Positions 15,913-24,121 of a stretch of DNA of 57,690 nucleotides are shown one piece after another. The position numbers and the translations under genes were made by a program. Numbering within the stretch: the first letter of the stretch is position 1; each line of letters starts with the position of its first letter. The notes under the pieces are model-generated. The model did not search any database. It saw nothing but the letters and a program-made list of their open reading frames with translations, and was not told the DNA's origin. Source of the stretch: Nocardioides sp. (lineage in GTDB: Bacteria > Actinomycetota > Actinomycetes > Propionibacteriales > Nocardioidaceae). The stretch lies in NCBI RefSeq assembly GCF_016462705.1, contig NZ_JAEMSS010000002.1, forward strand, positions 1-57,690, written 5' to 3'.

Positions 15913-16205
15913 CCCGGGAGCCGTTCCCCGGTCTCTGCCGGAGTGGCCGGGGCGTGGCCCTGCTTGTGCAGCACGAACCGGGTCAGGTTGCCGACGGTGT
16001 CGAGGTTGCTGGGCACGGTGTCCTCGTCGGCGACCTCGATCTCGAACTGGGACTCCAGGAACTCGATCAGCTCCATCAGGCCGGTGGAGTCGATGATGCC
16101 GCCCTCGACCAGCGAGTCGTCCTCCTGCGGCGCCCGGGACTCGTCCCCGAAGAGGTAGTTGGTGACCACGAAGTCGACCAGCTGCCGCCTGACCTGTGTT
16201 TCCAC
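15909..16205 (-). CDS. Stand-alone acyl/peptidyl carrier protein with intact Ser site
   Basis: 98 residues from the GTG at 16205, which has GGGAG 7 nt upstream. Carrier motif EGGIIDSTGLMELIEFLES places the phosphopantetheine Ser at residue 40 (DST). Typical of free-standing carriers paired with a separate adenylation enzyme. First gene of the seven-gene leftward operon; ligase, hydrolase, AcpS, Ser-less ACP, AsnB and NadE-like genes follow with overlaps or gaps of 4 nt or less. An ATG at 16210 lies in another frame. A perfect 11-bp inverted repeat lies just before its Shine-Dalgarno. Confidence 0.88.
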   Translation of the reverse strand: METQVRRQLVDFVVTNYLFGDESRAPQEDDSLVEGGIIDSTGLMELIEFLESQFEIEVADEDTVPSNLDTVGNLTRFVLHKQGHAPATPAETGERLPG

Positions 16206-16220
16206 GCCATCTCCCGTGAT

Positions 16221-16245
16221 TCGTCGTGACCACCGGTCACGACGA
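16221..16245. promoter_or_regulatory. Perfect inverted repeat in the carrier-operon leader
   Basis: TCGTCGTGACC-acc-GGTCACGACGA: two perfect 11-bp arms around 3 nt, ending 15 nt before the first operon gene. Could be an operator between the divergent units (carrier operon leftward, cysE-like rightward) or an RNA hairpin next to the Shine-Dalgarno at about 16213-16217. The small GntR regulator at 17103 is a candidate ligand. The rest of the 187-bp gap (16206-16392) shows no clear promoter boxes. Confidence 0.6.
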
Positions 16246-16392
16246 GCTCTCCAGGGCAGCCCGCTGCCACCCCCCTGTGACGACTCTAGGCGGCTACCTG
16301 CACGGGTGTGCGGCGAATCGGTCGGGTCGTGGACGACAATGACGGGGGCTCGCCGAGAAATCATCTGACTGGTGAGGCCCGAAGGGGGAGAC

Positions 16393-17085
16393 ATGCCGGC
16401 CACCTGCGTCTGCGAGGGCGCGAGCCTGCGTGACGCGATCAGCGAGGACATCGACCGGTACGTTGCCGCCGCCGAGCGCGACGGGCTGTCGCGCGTCCTT
16501 GCCCGGCTGCGGGTGCCCCTGTCGCTGAAGGTCGCCGCGGTGGCGAACTACCGGCTCAGCCATCTCCTCCTGACCCGGGTGCGGCCCCGTCTCGTCGGCA
16601 GGGTGCTGGGGGGCGTCTCCTTCATCGGTCAGCGGCTGTTCAGCATGGTCACGGGCGTCGAGATCGACCCGCACGCCCACATCGGGCCCGGCCTGATGAT
16701 CCCCCACGACGGCCACATCGTGATCGGTCCGGCCCGCATCGGCCGCAACTGCACCATCTCCCACAGCGTGACGCTCGGCCAGGGGCTGCAGGGCGACGGT
16801 CCCGCCCACGACGACACCCCGATCCTGGGCGACCGGGTGTGGGTCGGCCCGGGTGCGGTCATCGCGGGACCGATCCACGTCGGCTCGGACGCGTCCGTCG
16901 GCGCCAACAGCGTGCTGCTGCGCGACGTGCCGCCCCGGGGCGTCGTGCTCGGCGTGCCCGCCCGGCTCCTGTCCCGCAAGGGCAGCTTCACCCAGATCTA
17001 CTACCGCGGCATGGCCGACGACCCCGATCGGCGCGTGGCCCTGGCCCTGGAAGAGCAGGCCCCCGGCACCGACCCGGGCGCCTAG
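16393..17085 (+). CDS. Serine O-acetyltransferase-like protein (left-handed beta-helix, CysE type)
   Basis: 230 residues from the ATG at 16393, with GGGGGAG 5 nt upstream (a GTG at 16372 is possible but has no ribosome site). N-terminal helical part (LRDAISEDIDRYVAAAE), then hexapeptide repeats: IDPHAHIGPGLMIPH, HIVIGPARIGRNCTISHSVTLGQG, ILGDRVWVGPGAVIAG and VGANSVLLRDVPP. The His in MIPHDGH matches the CysE catalytic region. Would transfer an acetyl group from CoA to serine or another hydroxyl. Divergent from the carrier operon, so possibly supplying or tailoring its precursor; not necessarily the cysteine-pathway enzyme. Confidence 0.82.
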   Translation: MPATCVCEGASLRDAISEDIDRYVAAAERDGLSRVLARLRVPLSLKVAAVANYRLSHLLLTRVRPRLVGRVLGGVSFIGQRLFSMVTGVEIDPHAHIGPGLMIPHDGHIVIGPARIGRNCTISHSVTLGQGLQGDGPAHDDTPILGDRVWVGPGAVIAGPIHVGSDASVGANSVLLRDVPPRGVVLGVPARLLSRKGSFTQIYYRGMADDPDRRVALALEEQAPGTDPGA

Positions 17086-17102
17086 CCCGGCTGGCTCTCA
17101 GC

Positions 17103-17471
17103 GTGCTCGACCTCGAGCTCGACGACGGCGTCGCCGCTGCCCCGCCGTACGAGCAGATCCGCTCGCAGATCGCCGGGCACGTCGACTCCGGTGCCCTGCA
17201 GCCCGGCGACCGGTTGCCGACCGTACGCCGGCTGGCCGAGGACCTGGCGGTGGCGCCGGGCACGGTGGCACGCGCCTATCGCGAGCTCGAGCAGTCCGGC
17301 GTGATCGAGACCCGGGGCCGGAACGGCAGCTTCGTCACGGGCGACGAGGTCGTCAGCAGGGCCAAGGCGGCCGCGGTCGCCTACCTGGCCGAGACCAAGG
17401 CCCTCGGACTCACCGCGGCCGAGGCCCTGGAGCTGGTGCGGACGCTGGGTGAGCGACCACCGCACTCCTGA
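17103..17471 (+). CDS. Small GntR-family regulator (YtrA-like)
   Basis: 122 residues from a GTG 17 nt after the cysE-like stop; no clear Shine-Dalgarno. GntR winged helix: PPYEQIRSQIAGHVDSGALQPGDRLPTVRRLAEDLAVAPGTVARAYRELEQSGVIETRGRNGSFV, followed by only a short helical tail (AAAVAYLAETKALGLTAAEALELV). That makes it a YtrA-type regulator without a large effector domain. Likely in the same transcript as the acetyltransferase and a candidate controller of the divergent carrier operon. Confidence 0.88.
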   Translation: MLDLELDDGVAAAPPYEQIRSQIAGHVDSGALQPGDRLPTVRRLAEDLAVAPGTVARAYRELEQSGVIETRGRNGSFVTGDEVVSRAKAAAVAYLAETKALGLTAAEALELVRTLGERPPHS

Positions 17472-17489
17472 CCCCGAGGCCCGCCGTGA

Positions 17490-18221
17490 TCAGGCTGGCG
17501 TGCGCCACACCGACACGTGGCTCTCGCTGTCGTTCGTGAAAGGGCTCCCGACCCAGTCGGCGAACCGGCTCTCGAGCACCATGCCCGCGAGCTGCGCCAT
17601 CAGGTCGCACTCCGCGGGCCAGATGTAGCGGAAGTTGCTCGCGCCGTACTCCACGAAGCCGTCCGCCTGCCGGGTGTAATGGTGGGACGTCCCCTGCTGG
17701 GTGGTCATGTCGTAGGTGTCGAAGCCCACGTGGCGCTCGCCGACGTGGAACGGCACGGCCTCCTGCCCGGGTGGGAACCGCCGGATCGCCGGGACGCCGA
17801 GCTCGACCACGAAGCGACCGCCGGGAGCGAGGTGGCGTGCGGAGTTGGCGAAGCAGGCGACCTGCTCGGCCTGCGTCCGGAGGTTGCCGATGCTGTTCCA
17901 GACGACGTACACGAGCGAGAATTCGCCCGGCGCGCGGCTGGTGGCCATGTCGCCGACGACCACCGGGATGTCCGCGCGCTTCCTGTGCAGCTCGTCGACC
18001 ATGGGCTGCGAGAGCTCGATGCCGGTCACGGGCACCCCGCGGTCGGTCAGCGGGATGGCGACCCGGCCGGTGCCGATGGCGAGCTCCAGCGCCGGTCCGT
18101 CGCCGGCCAACCTGGCGAGGAGGTCGACGGCCGGGTCGAGGACGTCCGGCGCGAACATGAACGCCGAGCTCTCGTCGTAGTGCGCCGCCGTCTCGGCGTC
18201 CCAGTAGTCGCTGCTCGGCAC
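17490..18221 (-). CDS. Class I SAM-dependent methyltransferase
   Basis: 243 residues. SAM motif I ALELAIGTGRVAIPL, acidic loop GIELSQPMVDELH, motif II GEFSLVYVVWNSIGNL and post-motif FANSARHLAPGGRFVVEL. Methyltransf_25 type. N-terminus DYWDAETAAHYDESSAFMF is common to actinobacterial small-molecule methyltransferases. Converges with the GntR gene (18 bp apart); no obvious pathway partner. Substrate unknown. Confidence 0.88.
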   Translation of the reverse strand: MPSSDYWDAETAAHYDESSAFMFAPDVLDPAVDLLARLAGDGPALELAIGTGRVAIPLTDRGVPVTGIELSQPMVDELHRKRADIPVVVGDMATSRAPGEFSLVYVVWNSIGNLRTQAEQVACFANSARHLAPGGRFVVELGVPAIRRFPPGQEAVPFHVGERHVGFDTYDMTTQQGTSHHYTRQADGFVEYGASNFRYIWPAECDLMAQLAGMVLESRFADWVGSPFTNDSESHVSVWRTPA

Positions 18222-18278
18222 CGGACCAGCGTGACCTCCCGGCCACTGCCGGTGCCAGCGGTTTAGCTCTCCTGCGGC

Positions 18279-19598
18279 CTACGCGGCCCACTCGATCTCG
18301 GGGAGGTCGCGGTAGATCTCGACGACGAGGGGGAGGTCGTTGGGGCGGCCGGTGAGTGCTCGGGTGCCGGTGTGGTCGACCAGGTAGTAGCCGCCGTAGG
18401 GGTCGCGCCACAGGTAGATCCCGGGGAAGGGTTGCTTGACGTCCCAGCCGCCGTGGGTCTTGATCCGGTGGTGGCTACGGGTCATCGGCCCGTAGTTCCC
18501 CAGCCCTGACTGGCCCGGTGGACCCTCGGGGTCCCAGGCGCTGGTGTGGTCGAGGTCCATGCCTCGCGACAGGCTGGACCCGTGGGGGAAGGTGTCGGCC
18601 GGCGTCATCAGATGCGCGGCCTGTCGATGTCGGTCCGGGACCTCGTAGGCATCGACCGGTGCCATCCCGGCCAGGTCCAGGACCGGGGTCACCGTGAACC
18701 GGCACGAGGGGCCCAGGACGTCACGGACCCAGTCCTCGGTCACCGGGCCGTGGCCCTCCACCCGGGCGATCCCGGTTGCGTCCGGGCCGGCGTAGTAGTG
18801 GACGTAGAGGTTCACCACCGGCGCACGGTCGGCCAGCGTGCTGGGGTCCTGGTCGGCGCCCGGGGTGAGCAGCATCAACACGGCCTGGACGGCGCGTTGG
18901 TCGTCGCTCAGGTCGGGGAAGTCCTCGGCGATCGCGGCGCTGTAGGAGTCCACCGCGGCGGCGATCTGCTCGATCACCGGCACCGGCCCACGGATGAGGT
19001 ACGACGCCATCCCGTGCGCCTCGCCGCGCAGCTTCTTGGCGAACGTCGCCCTCGCGGCGCGTTCCTCCTGCTCCCGCGCCACCGCAGGGTTGGCCTTCGC
19101 GACCGCCGCTTCGACCAGTGCCTCGAACCGGGTCCACGGGACCCGGCCGTCAGCAGACTCCGCGACCGCGACGTCGACATAGGCCGCCTCCTGCGCCGGC
19201 AGCCCCCGGGTCTGCTTGACCACGAACCGGGCATACGACGCCTTGACCTCACCGGCCTGCACCCGCGCCCACAACCGCGGCGACCGGTGCGCCAGGTCCA
19301 ACGCGTCGGCCATCAGCTGACCCGCCGCGAACGTCGTCAACCCCATCCGGGCACCCAGCGCCGCGGCCGCGAACTCGGTCACCTCCGGAGTCTCCTCACC
19401 GCCATAAGCCCGGGCCCGCTCCCGCCCCGGGCGGTCAGCCTGGTCCGGGTCCAGCCGGCCCGGGGAGTGCAGGATCGCCCACTGGTAGGCACCCCTGAGC
19501 TGGTCGGCCTGAGCGGCCCGCTCCCGCGCAGCAGCGTCACCGGCAAAGGCAAGGACATCGTCCTCACCCATCCCCTCCAACACCGCCGTCTCAGCCAT
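18279..19598 (-). CDS. DUF222/13E12-repeat HNH endonuclease
   Basis: 439 residues from the ATG at 19598; the longer upstream reading is antisense to the next gene. The DUF222 region covers most of the protein. The C-terminal HNH site is MDLDHTSAWDPEGPPGQ, then LGNYGPMTRSHHRIKTHGGW (DH ... N ... H). These proteins are abundant in actinobacterial genomes in several divergent copies, resembling the 13E12 repeat family. Role uncertain; they are thought to be selfish or defensive nucleases. No terminal repeats or integration scar seen around it. Confidence 0.87.
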   Translation of the reverse strand: MAETAVLEGMGEDDVLAFAGDAAARERAAQADQLRGAYQWAILHSPGRLDPDQADRPGRERARAYGGEETPEVTEFAAAALGARMGLTTFAAGQLMADALDLAHRSPRLWARVQAGEVKASYARFVVKQTRGLPAQEAAYVDVAVAESADGRVPWTRFEALVEAAVAKANPAVAREQEERAARATFAKKLRGEAHGMASYLIRGPVPVIEQIAAAVDSYSAAIAEDFPDLSDDQRAVQAVLMLLTPGADQDPSTLADRAPVVNLYVHYYAGPDATGIARVEGHGPVTEDWVRDVLGPSCRFTVTPVLDLAGMAPVDAYEVPDRHRQAAHLMTPADTFPHGSSLSRGMDLDHTSAWDPEGPPGQSGLGNYGPMTRSHHRIKTHGGWDVKQPFPGIYLWRDPYGGYYLVDHTGTRALTGRPNDLPLVVEIYRDLPEIEWAA

Positions 19599-19731
19599 GA
19601 GTCGAGCCAACCAGCCACCACCGACAGCTCGCGGACCTCCAACGAGGACGAGCCCGTGCGGCAGGACCAGCAGGGGACAGGTCACCCGAACGGGCCATGG
19701 CGGAGTCACGCCAGGCGATCTTGACTGGATC

Positions 19732-20220
19732 ATGCACATCGACATCTCGAAGCCTGCGCTGGTCGTCGCCGCCGCGTGCCTGGTCCTCGGCACCACCAGC
19801 GGAGCGGTCGCTGGAGCCCTCGTCACCGGCGAGGACATCAAGGACGGCACCGTCACCACCAAGGACGTCAAGGACAAGTCCCTCAAGACCTCCGACCTGA
19901 GCACCAAGACGGTCGAGTCACTGACCGGGCCCGCCGGAGCCCCAGGAGCGGCCGGACCGCCGGGAGCTCCGGGCCTGAACGGCTACCAGCACGTCACCGG
20001 CTCCCCCGCGGTTCTGAGCTCCGGCGGTTCGGCGACCCTCACCGTGGACTGCCCGGCCGGCACGACGGCCCTGGGAGGTTCGTTCACGTCCGACCCCGCC
20101 GGCACGGCGAACCTGGTGGCGGGCGGTCCCGCCGACTTCGACGCCTGGCAGGTCCGGGTGGCCAACCCCACGGACTTCCAGGTCACCGTCACCCCGCACG
20201 CCGTCTGCACCCGGCCATGA
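19732..20220 (+). CDS. Secreted protein with short collagen-like segment (copy 1)
   Basis: 162 residues. Signal peptide (MHIDISKPALVVAAACLVLG), a charged repeat linker (GEDIKDGTVTTKDVKDKSLKTSDL), a short Gly-X-Y run (GPAGAPGAAGPPGAPGLNG) and a C-terminal beta-rich domain with two conserved Cys (TVDCPAGTTALGGSF ... HAVCTRP). Exported and probably cell-wall-associated. The next gene is a diverged paralog starting inside its stop codon (ATGA), and a third relative lies at 52024-52665. Function unknown. The 133-bp gap before it (19599-19731) has no clear promoter. Confidence 0.75.
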   Translation: MHIDISKPALVVAAACLVLGTTSGAVAGALVTGEDIKDGTVTTKDVKDKSLKTSDLSTKTVESLTGPAGAPGAAGPPGAPGLNGYQHVTGSPAVLSSGGSATLTVDCPAGTTALGGSFTSDPAGTANLVAGGPADFDAWQVRVANPTDFQVTVTPHAVCTRP

Positions 20221-20726
20221 GCACCCGGACAGCAGCCACGCTCGTGGCCGCAGCATGCCTGGTCCTGGGGGCGGCGGGCGGATCCGTCGCCGCCGCCCAG
20301 ATCACGGGAGACCTCATCCAGGACGGCACGGTCACGGCGAAGGACCTGAAGAACCGGACGCTGAAGCCGGGTGACTTCGCCGGGAACGTCCGTGGGGACC
20401 GCGGCGGGCCGGGCCCGTCCGGCACCGTGGGTCCGCGCGGCTCGGACACCGGTGCCGGCTACTCGTGGGTGTTCAACCCGTCGGTCGCGCCCGTGCCCGC
20501 GATGTCGACCTCCCACGAGGTCACCGTCACGTGCCCCGCGGGCACGACCGTGCTCGGCGGCAGCGGGTTCTGGGAGAAGCCGCTCGACGTCCTCGACAGC
20601 AGCAAGGTGCCGGGCCAGGAGCGGTGGCGGCTGCTCCTGGGGAACTCGAGCGGCAACACCCCGGTCCCGGTCACCGTGTATGCGTGGTGCGCGGGACTGA
20701 CGTCGCCGGCGATCGGCACGAGCTGA
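20217..20726 (+). CDS. Secreted protein with degenerate collagen-like segment (copy 2)
   Basis: 169 residues from the ATG overlapping the previous stop. Same architecture as copy 1: signal peptide (TAATLVAAACLVLGAAGGSVAAA), linker ITGDLIQDGTVTAKDLKNRTLKPGDF, short Gly-rich run GDRGGPGPSGTVGPRG, then a domain with VTVTCPAGTTVLGGSGFW and VYAWCAGL, keeping the Cys pair and the CPAGTT-LGGS motif. A tandem duplication that has diverged; translationally coupled to copy 1. Function unknown. Confidence 0.75.
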   Translation: MSTRTAATLVAAACLVLGAAGGSVAAAQITGDLIQDGTVTAKDLKNRTLKPGDFAGNVRGDRGGPGPSGTVGPRGSDTGAGYSWVFNPSVAPVPAMSTSHEVTVTCPAGTTVLGGSGFWEKPLDVLDSSKVPGQERWRLLLGNSSGNTPVPVTVYAWCAGLTSPAIGTS

Positions 20727-20753
20727 GCCGCGACCCGGGGTTCCGCGAGGACC

Positions 20754-22616
20754 TCATCGGGGAGCCGGTGGAGCCGGCCCGGCACCCCCGGACGAGCCGG
20801 GCAGTCCGCGCTCCTCGAGGGCGAGGGAGCGGACGACGGCGATGGCAGTGACGGCCGCGGCCAGCTCGTCGGCGAGACGTCGACGCGCTTGGAGGAGCTC
20901 GTCACCCCCGGGGCCCAGGAGCCCGCGGTTGCCGGCGAGCTTGAGGGCGCCGCCCATGAGGTCCTTGGAGATCGACTCCGGCGAGTGCAGGTCCTGCTGC
21001 AGCCACCGCTGGTGGGCCACGCCGAGGCTCTCGGCGATCAGGGCGTCGCTGTCCAGGGGCGCGGCGGGCTCGCGGGTGACCAGCCGGTCGGCCACCACCG
21101 AGTAGGCCTCCAGGAACGGCCCGATCACCCGGTGCGCCAGGAGCAGGTGGGAATCGGCCAGCAGCCCGGTGATCTCGCCCGGTGTGGCCCGCTCCTCGGC
21201 CCAGCCGGGACGCACCAGGTCGGTCTCGTAGCGCAGCCGGGCGTCGAACTCGGCCTTGGTCGCGAAGAAGAACTCGTACTTGAGCAGGTCGCGCAGGGCC
21301 AGGGCGCGCGTCCAGGTGGCCGCCACGACGTCGATGCCCGAGGCCGGGTCCTCGTCCGTGGCCTGGACCAGCGCCACCTCGAGGATCGCCCGGTCGATGA
21401 AGTAGTGGGTGACGGTGTTGCGGTAGAACGCCGCCTCGTGCTGCCGGTCGGGGGCGATCGCGTAGACGGGCTCGAGCCCGCCGGCGTACTCCACGACGAC
21501 GCCCTCGCGCACGAGGGTCGCCAGCGCCCGGCGCAGGCCCTCGGGGCGCCCCAGGTCGACGTCGGCGGTCAGCGGCAGCCGGCGGCGGCGTACGTAGGCG
21601 ACCAGCGGCTCGAGCACGCCGAGCGTCTCGGCCAGCGTCATCGCACGACCGTCGTTGTCGAGCAGGCCGAAGGTCACCAGCGCCGCCGGGGTGATCGGCG
21701 TGGCGGCGTTGATGCGGTGGGCCACCTCGAACGCGACCCGCGGCACCACCTCGGTGAGGTCGTCGCTCTCGGCGCGCGACCCGGCGTCGGTCAGGGCCTC
21801 GCGCAGCGACAGCGGCGGGCCGAACCGGACGTGCACGCGACCGCGGCGTCGCCCCTGGGCGCGGGCGAACCGGTAGAGCCAGGTCAGGCTCTCGGGCGCC
21901 TTCTTCCCACCGCTCTCCTCCAGGGACAGCGCCGAGACCTCGTGCTGCTGGTCGTAGACGATGGAGACCGGCACGAGGTAGGCGTCGTCGGACCCCTCGC
22001 CGTTGGCGCGGAAGGCGTCGACCAGGTAGCGCAGCACCCCCATCCGCGGCGGTCGCAGCTTGCCGGTCCGGGTCCGACCGCCCTCGAAGTACCACTCGAG
22101 GTTGGCGTGCTGGCGCAGCAGGAACCCCAGGTAGAGGCGCAGCATGGCCGGGTAGACCGGGTCGTCGCGGGTGGAGCGGCGGATGAAGATCAGCCCGCTC
22201 CGCTTCCCGAGCTCCGAGAGCGGCCACATGGCGAGGTTGATCCCGCCGAGGGTGTAGTTGCTGGGGAAGCCGTGCCCGGCCGTGGCCGCCCGCAGGACCA
22301 GCGGGTCGAGGTAGGAGCGGTGGTTGGGAAGGAACACCAGCGAGTGTCGGCGTCCCAGCTCGGCGAGGTCGCTCAGCCCACTGGCGTCGACGTCGACCTC
22401 GTAGGAGCGCGTCAGCCACCGACCCATCCGGTCCCAGACGCGCGAGGCCGACTCGTCGACGTACGCCGCCATCTCCGTCAGCGCGGCCTGCGAGTCGGCG
22501 CGCAGGTCGGCCGGCGTGCGACCGGTCCTCTCGACCAGGGCGTCCAGTGTCTCGGCGTACTGCGGCGAACCCATCACGAGCTCCACGGCCCGGCGTTCGT
22601 GATCGGCGTCACCCAT
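20754..22616 (-). CDS. plsB: Glycerol-3-phosphate 1-O-acyltransferase (PlsB family)
   Basis: 620 residues, close to the shorter mycobacterial PlsB1 type. Acyltransferase block I NHRSYLD at residues 98-104 (catalytic His/Asp), block II GGINLAMWPLSELGKRSGLIFIRR, block III YFEGGRTRTGKL and block IV VPVSIVYD. First acylation of glycerol-3-phosphate in phospholipid and triacylglycerol synthesis, at the membrane. Stands alone between the collagen-like genes (convergent, 27 bp) and the cspA terminator. Confidence 0.92.
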   Translation of the reverse strand: MGDADHERRAVELVMGSPQYAETLDALVERTGRTPADLRADSQAALTEMAAYVDESASRVWDRMGRWLTRSYEVDVDASGLSDLAELGRRHSLVFLPNHRSYLDPLVLRAATAGHGFPSNYTLGGINLAMWPLSELGKRSGLIFIRRSTRDDPVYPAMLRLYLGFLLRQHANLEWYFEGGRTRTGKLRPPRMGVLRYLVDAFRANGEGSDDAYLVPVSIVYDQQHEVSALSLEESGGKKAPESLTWLYRFARAQGRRRGRVHVRFGPPLSLREALTDAGSRAESDDLTEVVPRVAFEVAHRINAATPITPAALVTFGLLDNDGRAMTLAETLGVLEPLVAYVRRRRLPLTADVDLGRPEGLRRALATLVREGVVVEYAGGLEPVYAIAPDRQHEAAFYRNTVTHYFIDRAILEVALVQATDEDPASGIDVVAATWTRALALRDLLKYEFFFATKAEFDARLRYETDLVRPGWAEERATPGEITGLLADSHLLLAHRVIGPFLEAYSVVADRLVTREPAAPLDSDALIAESLGVAHQRWLQQDLHSPESISKDLMGGALKLAGNRGLLGPGGDELLQARRRLADELAAAVTAIAVVRSLALEERGLPGSSGGAGPAPPAPR

Positions 22617-22657
22617 CCGCGCAGCCTAGTTCGGCGCTGCCGTCCTGGGATGACGCA

Positions 22658-22696
22658 CGAAGGGCCCCGACCGCAGACTGCGGTCGGGGCCCTTCG
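22658..22696 (-). terminator. Strong hairpin terminator after cspA
   Basis: Perfect 19-bp arms (CGAAGGGCCCCGACCGCAG and its complement) around a single central base at 22677, 7 bp past the cspA stop and before the plsB start. No long T-run, as is common in high-GC actinobacteria. It should insulate plsB from the abundant cold-shock transcript. Confidence 0.85.
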
Positions 22697-22703
22697 CGGT
22701 GAG

Positions 22704-22910
22704 TCAGGAAGAGACGCGGACGTTCTCGGCCTGCGGGCCCTTGGGGCCGGCGGCGAGGTCGAACTCGACCTTCTGGTTCTCGTCGAGCGACTTGTAGCCG
22801 CTGGTCTGGATCGCGGAGAAGTGGACGAAGACGTCCTCGCCGCCGTCGTCCTGGGCGATGAAGCCGAAGCCCTTCTCGGCGTTGAACCACTTGACGGTTC
22901 CCTGAGCCAT
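22704..22910 (-). CDS. cspA: Cold-shock protein CspA family
   Basis: 68 residues, [21 protein letters not shown]1 KGFGFI at 13-18 and RNP2 VFVHF at 27-31 give a single OB-fold cold-shock domain. Binds single-stranded RNA/DNA and acts as an RNA chaperone. Shine-Dalgarno AAAGGAAA about 6 nt before the ATG at 22910. The 225-bp upstream gap (22911-23135) probably holds the promoter and a structured leader; I see no confident -35/-10. Confidence 0.97.
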   Translation of the reverse strand: MAQGTVKWFNAEKGFGFIAQDDGGEDVFVHFSAIQTSGYKSLDENQKVEFDLAAGPKGPQAENVRVSS

Positions 22911-23135
22911 GGTCGTTTCCTTTGTTCGGTGCCGAGGACGGTGTGCCCTCCGGCTGCTGAAGACATCCACCTGTGCTGCTGATGTCCAGCGAACCGAAAA
23001 CCAGGAAGTACGAGACACGAGCCGCGACTCTTGCGCGGCCAGGACGACTCGGGAGCCGTCCCTTCAACAGGACCCAGCCTAGGGCACGGGTGGGCTATTC
23101 GGGGTTTCCGCGCTCACCTGCCGCCCCGACGCCGT

Positions 23136-24005
23136 TCAGGCGGCCTCGATCGGCAGCCACAGCTCGCACGTCGCCGTGCTGAAGTCGTCGGCCCGCTCGA
23201 GCACCGCCACGACCGAGGGACCTGGCCTCAGCCGCCACGGGTTGGAGGGGAACCACTCGGTCGCGGTCGCCGCCCAGGTCTCCTGCAGGGCGGCCGGGTA
23301 GGACCCTTCGGTGCGGAACACCGCCCACGTACCGGCCACGACCTCGATCTCGTCGAGGCCGTCGGGCACCGGGGTGTCCCCGGTGACCGCGACGCCGTGC
23401 AGGTAGGTCAGCTCGGTGCCCTCGACGGCGTCGGGGTCGACACCGTCGCTCACCTGGAGCAGACCCTGGGGGGCGGTGTTGCCCAGCTGCTTCAGCCGCT
23501 GGTGCTCCTCCGCCGGGATGGCGGCGACGTGCTGCTGGATGTGCGGGTTGACGCCCTCGTGGACCAGCGGCACGCGCGCGGCGTGCCCCACGAGCCGGAA
23601 GGCCGGGCGTTCGACGATGTGGGTGTCCATGGTGGTGCTCCCTTCGACGGTCAGGCGGAACCTGAGCTGTGGTTGTGTGCGGAGGGGGCCACCGTCACGA
23701 CGGACGTCGCCGGGCGAGGTGCCGTGGACGGACCGGAACGCGCGTCCGAACGCCTCGGTCGAGCCGTAGCCGTAGCGCACCGCGATCTCGAGCAGGTCGT
23801 CCTCGCCGGCGATCACCTCGGCCGCCGCCACCGTCATCCGGCGGCGGCGGACGTACTCCGAGACCGGCAGGCCCGCCAGCGACGAGAACATCCGGCGCAG
23901 GTGGTACTCGGTCGTGCCCAGGCCGGTCGCCAGCCCGCCGAGGTCGATCTCGTCGGTGAGGCGCTCCTCGACCAGGTCGACCAGCCGGTTGAGCACGTCG
24001 ATCAT
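23136..24005 (-). CDS. AraC-family regulator with GyrI-like effector domain
   Basis: 289 residues. Two AraC helix-turn-helix motifs at the N-terminus (LGGLATGLGTTEYHLRRMFSSLAG, then EIAVRYGYGSTEAFGRAFRSVHGTSPGDVR), followed by a GyrI/SOUL-type small-molecule-binding domain from VERPAFRLVGHAARV to CELWLPIEAA. Architecture of Rob/BmrR-like drug-sensing regulators. No adjacent efflux gene; the target is unknown. The 116-bp gap to the M13 peptidase gene has no recognised feature. Confidence 0.9.
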   Translation of the reverse strand: MIDVLNRLVDLVEERLTDEIDLGGLATGLGTTEYHLRRMFSSLAGLPVSEYVRRRRMTVAAAEVIAGEDDLLEIAVRYGYGSTEAFGRAFRSVHGTSPGDVRRDGGPLRTQPQLRFRLTVEGSTTMDTHIVERPAFRLVGHAARVPLVHEGVNPHIQQHVAAIPAEEHQRLKQLGNTAPQGLLQVSDGVDPDAVEGTELTYLHGVAVTGDTPVPDGLDEIEVVAGTWAVFRTEGSYPAALQETWAATATEWFPSNPWRLRPGPSVVAVLERADDFSTATCELWLPIEAA

Positions 24006-24121
24006 GGGGTCCCCCTTCCACGCTCGAGCCTGGCCGCCGACGGCCCGACCGCGCCCGATGATCGCGGTCCGATCCGATCAGCCGACGGTGACGGTGACGC
24101 TGACCACGAGGGGGGAAGGGG

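Noticed and set aside
18279-19598. Transposase or intron endonuclease within a mobile element
   Set aside because: DUF222-HNH proteins are not transposases; no inverted ends, target duplication or interrupted gene was found.
20889-22982. Rightward 697-residue open frame antisense to plsB
   Set aside because: Low-complexity Gly/Val/Gln/Arg-rich shadow with no domain; plsB carries all acyltransferase motifs.
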